A DNA stretch of 64,000 bases, taken from positions 434,001 to 498,000 of the forward strand of contig JAEHOE010000056.1 in the NCBI GenBank assembly GCA_016858145.1. The letters run 5' to 3'. Both the position numbers and the translations under genes were made by a program. The notes beneath the pieces were generated by a model, which had not been told where the DNA came from, searched no databases, and was given only the letters and a program-made list of their open reading frames with translations. Origin of the DNA: Edaphochlamys debaryana. Lineage: Eukaryota > Chlorophyta > Chlorophyceae > Chlamydomonadales. Shown here in pieces: positions 59,401 to 64,000 of the stretch; the first letter of the stretch is position 1; each line of letters starts with the position of its first letter.

Positions 59401-60171
59401 AAGGTGGGGGGGAGGAGGGGCTGGGGAGGAGTGGGTGTGGGTGGGGAGGTGGGGAGAGAGGGAGTGGGGTTTAGAAAAAAGTCAGTGTGCGCGGAGGGAG
59501 TGGGGTGTGGGTGGGGAGACGGAGGGCTGAAGAGGGCCTCGCGTGCCGTGCCTCGTGCTGCGGTACTGCAATCACTGCCACACCCCAGCCCCCTGGTTCT
59601 TCCCGCCCTGGCCCTTACCGCCCTCCCCTCCCCCTCCCATCCTCATCCCCTCCGCAGAAGTACCGCGGCATGGGCTCCCTGGAGGCCATGGCCAAGGGCA
59701 GCGAGACGCGGTACCACAGCGACACGCAGTCGCTCAAGATCGCGCAGGGCGTGTCGGGCGCCGTCAAGGATAAGGGCTCGGTGCGCCGCACGGTGCCCTT
59801 CCTGGCGCAGGCGGTCAAGCAGGGCTTCCAGGACCTGGGCGCGTCCTCCGTCGCGCAGGTGCGTGCGGCTGCGTTGGGGGGTGCTCCCTGAGGAGTACCC
59901 GCTGCTCTCGGCGTGTCCTCCTCCGGTCATTGAAGCGGCGTCCGGGCTTGCCAGCCCGTTCGGCCTGTCCGCCTCCCCATTCGCCCCTGCTGTGCTCCAC
60001 CCACCGGCACCGCCGACCCTCCCCAACCATCCCGTACACCCCATCACCCACCTCTTTCAGGCCCGCGAGATGCTGTACAACGGCGCCATGCGCATGGAGG
60101 CCCGCACCTCTGCGGCGCAGGCCGAGGGCAACGTCCACGACATGGTGGCCTACGAGAAGAAGCCCTGGTAA
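56477..60171 (+). CDS. Inosine-5'-monophosphate dehydrogenase
   Basis: Exons are 56477-56510, 56585-56679, 56756-56863, 57299-57448, 57750-57905, 58130-58420, 58647-58724, 58866-58940, 59179-59403, 59658-59858 and 60061-60171, giving 507 residues, the usual eukaryotic length. The enzyme oxidises IMP to XMP with NAD+, the committed step of guanine nucleotide synthesis, in the cytosol. The catalytic loop [10 protein letters not shown] places the active-site Cys at about residue 326. Other landmarks are [13 protein letters not shown], the IMP-binding GGIQNSGHI, the flap start [10 protein letters not shown] and the monovalent-cation site near the catalytic loop. Residues ~110-230 form the regulatory Bateman (two CBS) module ([28 protein letters not shown]). 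All key residues are present. The last residues, KKPW, are not a recognised targeting signal. Confidence 0.97.
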
Positions 60172-62430
60172 GGGGCGCGCAGCACAGCGCGGGCGTAGCA
60201 CGGCACGCGGAGCACGGCCAGCAGCTGTTGCCGCGGCTGCAGGCGTGGGCCTGAAGCGCTGGTGTTTGGGCTCGTGAGGGGAGGCGGGTCGGGGCCTTGC
60301 TGGAAAGCTGGTGGAGACGTATTAGGAGCCGGTGGATGCTTGGGCAGAGGCGCAGGGGCGGTGGGTGCAGGGGCAGGCGCAGCGTTGGCCATCACAGGCC
60401 GTAGCGTAGGGCGGGGAAGGCAGGGGCGGGGCGGGGGCCGCCGCGGGAGGATTGTGTTTGCGGCTGTTTCTTGTGCAGCTCGCTCCTCCTCGCGCGTTGT
60501 TTTGGCCCTGGCGGCTGCTTAGGGAGGATGCGTAGGCGCACTGGTGACGGGGATGGGGAAGGCAGGACAACACAACAGTGGCTTGCGAGTTTGTGTGACG
60601 CGCCTGGGGGGGCGCTTGCGAACGACCGTCCGCTGCAAGGCGGCTCAGCAAGACGGGCGGCGCCTAGTATGGTATCTGACTCACGCAATGACAGACATAA
60701 ACGACGCAGGCGAGGTGCTTGCTTTTGATGCAGCTATTATCGCTCCTCTTGCGTGGCATTTACGTATTGCGGGGCGCGGGTGCAGGCGCGTGCGCGTGCG
60801 GTATGGGCGGCGTGACGGTTGATCAGGCGAGGTACGGCAAGCGAAGTAGGCGTGCTGGTATCCTTTGGGGGCGGCGCCTGCTGCTCGCCAGGAGGTCATG
60901 TAAGCTGCCGGGTGATATCCTGGCCCCTGCCTCCTGCCGGACTCCAAAGGGACCCAAGGAGTAACTGACCTACTCCAACATTGCTGGCCAGGTCGAATGC
61001 TAGCTGGGCTGCAAGGATGGAGTATGAACATGCTCGGGGGCTGCTGGGGCCACCTGGCAGTTCGAGGGTGGGCTAGCCGGGCCCGGGCCGTGGCGCAGGG
61101 TCCTTCGAGCTACGACCCCCCTTCGGTCGTGCCCTCGATCGAGCTGGATCGACCTGGGTCGAGCACTTCAGCCGTTCGCGGCGAGCTGCCGGTCGGCTCA
61201 GCACCGGGGGCCCGTGCAACGTCGGTGGTGGCGCAATCAAGTCAACTCAACCTGGGGCGGGGAGAGGCGGGGCTATTATAGACAACGGGGCGTAGTGCCG
61301 CGGTGTTGGCGTCGCATGATGTTGGCCGACGCAGAATGCCTGTGCCTGTGAACGGGGTACCTGGTCGCCGAAAGTGGCTTCCAGGCTGAAAGTCCCGCCT
61401 AGAGTAACCCGGGCTGCTCCGCGCGTCGGTGCACCGAGAGGGGCTGGCGAGCCGGCTCCACCGAAGGAAAGCCCCGAGAAGCCCCGCTTACCTCGCCGTT
61501 TACCTGTGCGCCGCTGCTGTGCGTCCTCCGCTCCTGGCCCGCCATCGCCCGAGCCCGTTCGCGAGAAGCGCGCCCACGGAGGCCTAAGCGTCCCCACGTC
61601 CCACGGAGCCGAACCTGTGGGTAGTGAAGGTGTTGTCCCAGAGACGGAAGGGCAGAGGGTGAGCGCCCGACGACTTGAGAGCATGCCAGCGGGGTGAACA
61701 GGCGGACGGTGAAGGCCAGCGCGGCCAGTGTCTAGCAGGTAACCTAGGGCTCGGGCTATGGTGGTGTAGCCGGTGCGGCCACGCCGCGATGTGGAGAGGC
61801 GGGGGCGTGCCCCACGATGCGGTGCTGTGCGAGCGGGCCACAGCACATCACGAACCACGGCGGCCAGATCGAGCCCAGGCTCGCCCCGGTCGCCCCTTTG
61901 CACAGCGGGTATACTTCGCCCCTGTCACTAGAAATGGTCGACAAGGGCAAGCGGAAGAAAGCCAACAGGCGAGCAGCGAGTGAGGCGGTCCGCGAAGCAG
62001 CGGAGGGCCTGCTCGACGAGCTCAGACACCTGAGCGTCCTGCGCCTACACCAATATTTAAGTAGGCGACACGCTGGGGAGCATCTGCTCTGGCGCTGTGG
62101 CCTCTGCCGGCGGATGCGCTTGTCGTTCCGGAGGCTGTGGTCGGGGTTACTGCCAACAGCCCGCAAATTTGCCTCCTTTGGGTAGTGACGATGAAGAAAC
62201 AAAGCATCGCAAGCCCGTTGGAGGTCGTTTTGGGCGCTGCAGCTGTGCATGCTTTTGCCCAGCGCCCTCGATGTATGCGCTCGCGCGAGCTCCATGTATC
62301 CCATAGAGTCTCTAGGTACATGCGATACGCTTCAAAGGGGCTTTGCGAGCTCCGTCTACGTTGACTCAGGTCCCGACGCACATGCACCCGCCCTCTGCCC
62401 CCCCCCCGCCCCCGCCCCCGCCTCTCCCAG
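60172..62430 (+). other. Intergenic region after IMPDH
   Basis: The first ~730 bases are probably IMPDH 3' UTR. Beyond 60,910 no family could be recognised. A small basic open frame on the plus strand (ATG 61934 to stop 62185) encodes VDKGKRKKANRRAASEAV and further Arg-rich sequence; it could be a 5' exon of the gene that follows or chance. Confidence 0.4.
60899..60903 (+). terminator. Probable poly(A) signal TGTAA
   Basis: TGTAA occurs 728 bases after the IMPDH stop codon and is the first such signal on the coding strand downstream of it. Confidence 0.5.
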
Positions 62431-64000
62431 GCCTCCTTCGAGCAGGCGCTGCTTGACTGCCCCGCCTTCAACTACCTGTGGTGCTGCGCTGCATTGCCAT
62501 CGAGGCCAACGAGGCGCTCAGCAGGTGAGGGCGAGGGAGGGGGCCCCAGGGTCAAGCCCAGTACCGTATGGACCCTTGTGGCCTTCCTGGCTGGCACCTG
62601 CCGAGCTCGCCAAGCACGCAACACACGCCGGCGCCGCAAGAACACCGGCCGGGCCTCAATTCCCTTGCGTCTGCAGGCGGCACGCCCAACTTCCGTCGCC
62701 TCTGCCCTCCCCACAGGCCGCCAAGCACAGTCGACGTGTCCCTTCTGGAGAAGCGAATGGCCTGGCTGCTCACGGCGCACGAAACATGGGGCTCGGCGGA
62801 CCCGGCCGACATGCTGTGGGGCGTTCTTGTGTGTGTGGGGGGGGGTTGCGGGGGGGGCGGTGGCGCTCAGGGTTCGAGAACCCAGGCGTGACAGGGGCGG
62901 CGTGACTTGCACGCAACCTGCAGCTAGTTCCTCCCTGCCTCGCCCTGCCCCCATGTCCTCCTGCCCCCCAAACAGGCACCGCAAGTGCTCCGAGGTGCTC
63001 CGGGCGCTGCACCGGGCGGTGGCGGGGGCGGGGGAGCACGGGCGGCCCTGGTTCGAGCCGGTGGACGAGCTGGAGGAGGCGGAGGACAGGTTCAAGCTGG
63101 AGCGGTGGGGGAGGGGGAGGGGGAGGGAGGGAGTGGGTGGGCACGGCAGCGCCCCCTTCCGAGCGATCCGAGCCATTGGCGGCGTCTCCTCCGAGTCCTC
63201 TCTCCCCCTGCAACAGAATGACCGGTGTCCTCTCCACCCACCCACCCACCCACCCACCCACCCACCCACCCTCCTTACCCCGCATCCTCCCCCCCACCCC
63301 CAGCAACGGCGACGTGTACAGCGAGCTGATGGAGCTGGGGCTGCTGCGGAAGCGCAAGGCGCAGTACACGCCGCGCCAGGTGGGGCTGGGGCCGGGAAAG
63401 GGGTGAGGGCGCAGGGGACGAGGAAAGGGGAATGTGCGGGACAGGGGACTGGAGCGGGCCAGGGCCTGGCAGCGGCCGGGACCTGCGAAGCTGATTCGCC
63501 TAGTGACGCAACCATCCCTCTCCTTCATCCCCCCCCCCCCAGGACACGCGGTGGCCGGCGCTGGAGGCCGCCTGCGACGCGGCGGCGGCCCCGGGCGGCG
63601 GAGGCGAGGACGAGGCGGCGGGGGCCTACCCCTTCGAGGAGGCGGGGGGCCGGGTCTACCCCCACTCGGGGGGGCTGGAGGTGGCGGCGGAGGCGGCGGC
63701 GCGCGAGGCGCAGGCGGCGGCGGACGCGCGCAAGGCGGCGTTCGCGGTGGGGCGGGGTGGGGTGGGGCCGTGCCAGCTGCACCGTACACATGGGGAGGGG
63801 TATGCGAGGCGCATGGGAGCGGCAGGGGGAGTGGAAGGGGTGGGTGTCGTGCACAGCTTTCCTTTGTGGCATAATAATCTTCCGGGTTCTGTGTATCGCC
63901 CCTCGGCCCCGCCCTCTGCTTCCACGCACAGATGGGTCTGGCGGCGATGCAGTCCCACGCGGAGGGCGGTCGTGCGGACGATGGGGAGGGCGAGGACGAA
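62431..64000 (+). CDS. Unidentified gene, exons running off the right edge
   Basis: Recognised exons are about 62431-62524, 62976-63104, 63304-63379, 63543-63746 and 63932 onward (open at the window end). From 62976 the junctions keep one frame and encode charged helical sequence (HRKCSEVLRALHRAV, DELEEAEDRFKLER, NGDVYSELMELGLLRKRKAQ) followed by an Ala/Glu-rich region. In the first exon the piece reading ASFEQALLDCPAFNYL and the piece reading VLRCIAIEANEALSR are two bases out of frame with each other at CTACCTGTGGTGCTG. Either there is a real frameshift or sequence error, or the exon starts later than assumed. The true start codon was not found. I do not recognise the family. Confidence 0.55.
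63234..63271 (+). repeat. (CCCA)n microsatellite
   Basis: About nine CCCA units lie in the intron before the exon at 63304, next to its acceptor, where they form part of the pyrimidine-rich tract. Confidence 0.85.

Noticed and set aside
63234..63271. Regular short repeats as a CRISPR array
   Set aside because: This is a simple (CCCA)n microsatellite in an intron of a eukaryotic gene. There are no repeats with unique spacers anywhere in the window.

Overview
The window is GC-rich nuclear DNA from a green alga, most likely a chlamydomonadalean (Chlamydomonas/Volvox-type) species. The reasons are intron-dense genes with short exons, introns that are almost pure G or C runs, Ala/Gly/Pro/Gln homopolymers in proteins, TGTAA-type poly(A) signals several hundred bases after stop codons, and gene content matching plants and algae. 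Nothing looks bacterial, viral or organellar. Gene models were assembled by hand: splice sites were chosen so that the reading frame closes across every exon, and spans are given from first to last coding base with exon lists in the text.

Layout. 1-5.5 kb (+): 3' two thirds of a plant-type half-size ABCA transporter. 5.5-8.5 kb: its downstream region, a small orphan ORF and a broken duplicate of the last two ABCA exons. 8.5-13.5 kb (-): two tandem paralogues with a plastid-like leader, coiled coil and a C-terminal domain resembling dynein light chain LC8. 14.0-15.25 kb (-): EMC6, an ER membrane protein complex subunit. 15.9-23.7 kb (-): a 1,806-residue PHD/extended-PHD chromatin protein. 24.3 kb (-): an unassigned terminal exon. 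25.2-28.6 kb (+): OST48/DDOST of the oligosaccharyltransferase. 29.9-31.8 kb (+): an unknown protein with hexapeptide repeats and a duplicated intron module. 32.2-34.6 kb: degenerate ~0.93 kb tandem repeats. 36.2-46.0 kb (-): a 34-exon HLTF/RAD5-type SNF2 translocase (HIRAN, split ATPase, RING). 46.9-51.3 kb (+): a membrane-anchored protein that may resemble the C-terminal half of SPL/CRR1-type SBP factors but has no SBP domain. 52-54 kb: gene-poor, with one long open frame. 54.2-55.4 kb (+): small PH-domain protein like plant PH1. 56.5-60.2 kb (+): IMP dehydrogenase. 62.4-64 kb (+): 5' part of an unidentified gene running off the window.

The genes are individually transcribed eukaryotic units, not an operon. 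Some share themes (EMC6 and OST48 both act on proteins entering the ER; the PHD protein and HLTF both act on chromatin), but the arrangement gives no evidence of a joint pathway. The most unusual signals are a ~0.7 kb repeat element present twice in opposite orientation and bounded by G and C homopolymer runs, a cluster of GC-AG introns in the HLTF gene, the tandem LC8-like coiled-coil pair, and the repeat protein whose start codon is cut off from the rest of the coding sequence by a duplicated intron.
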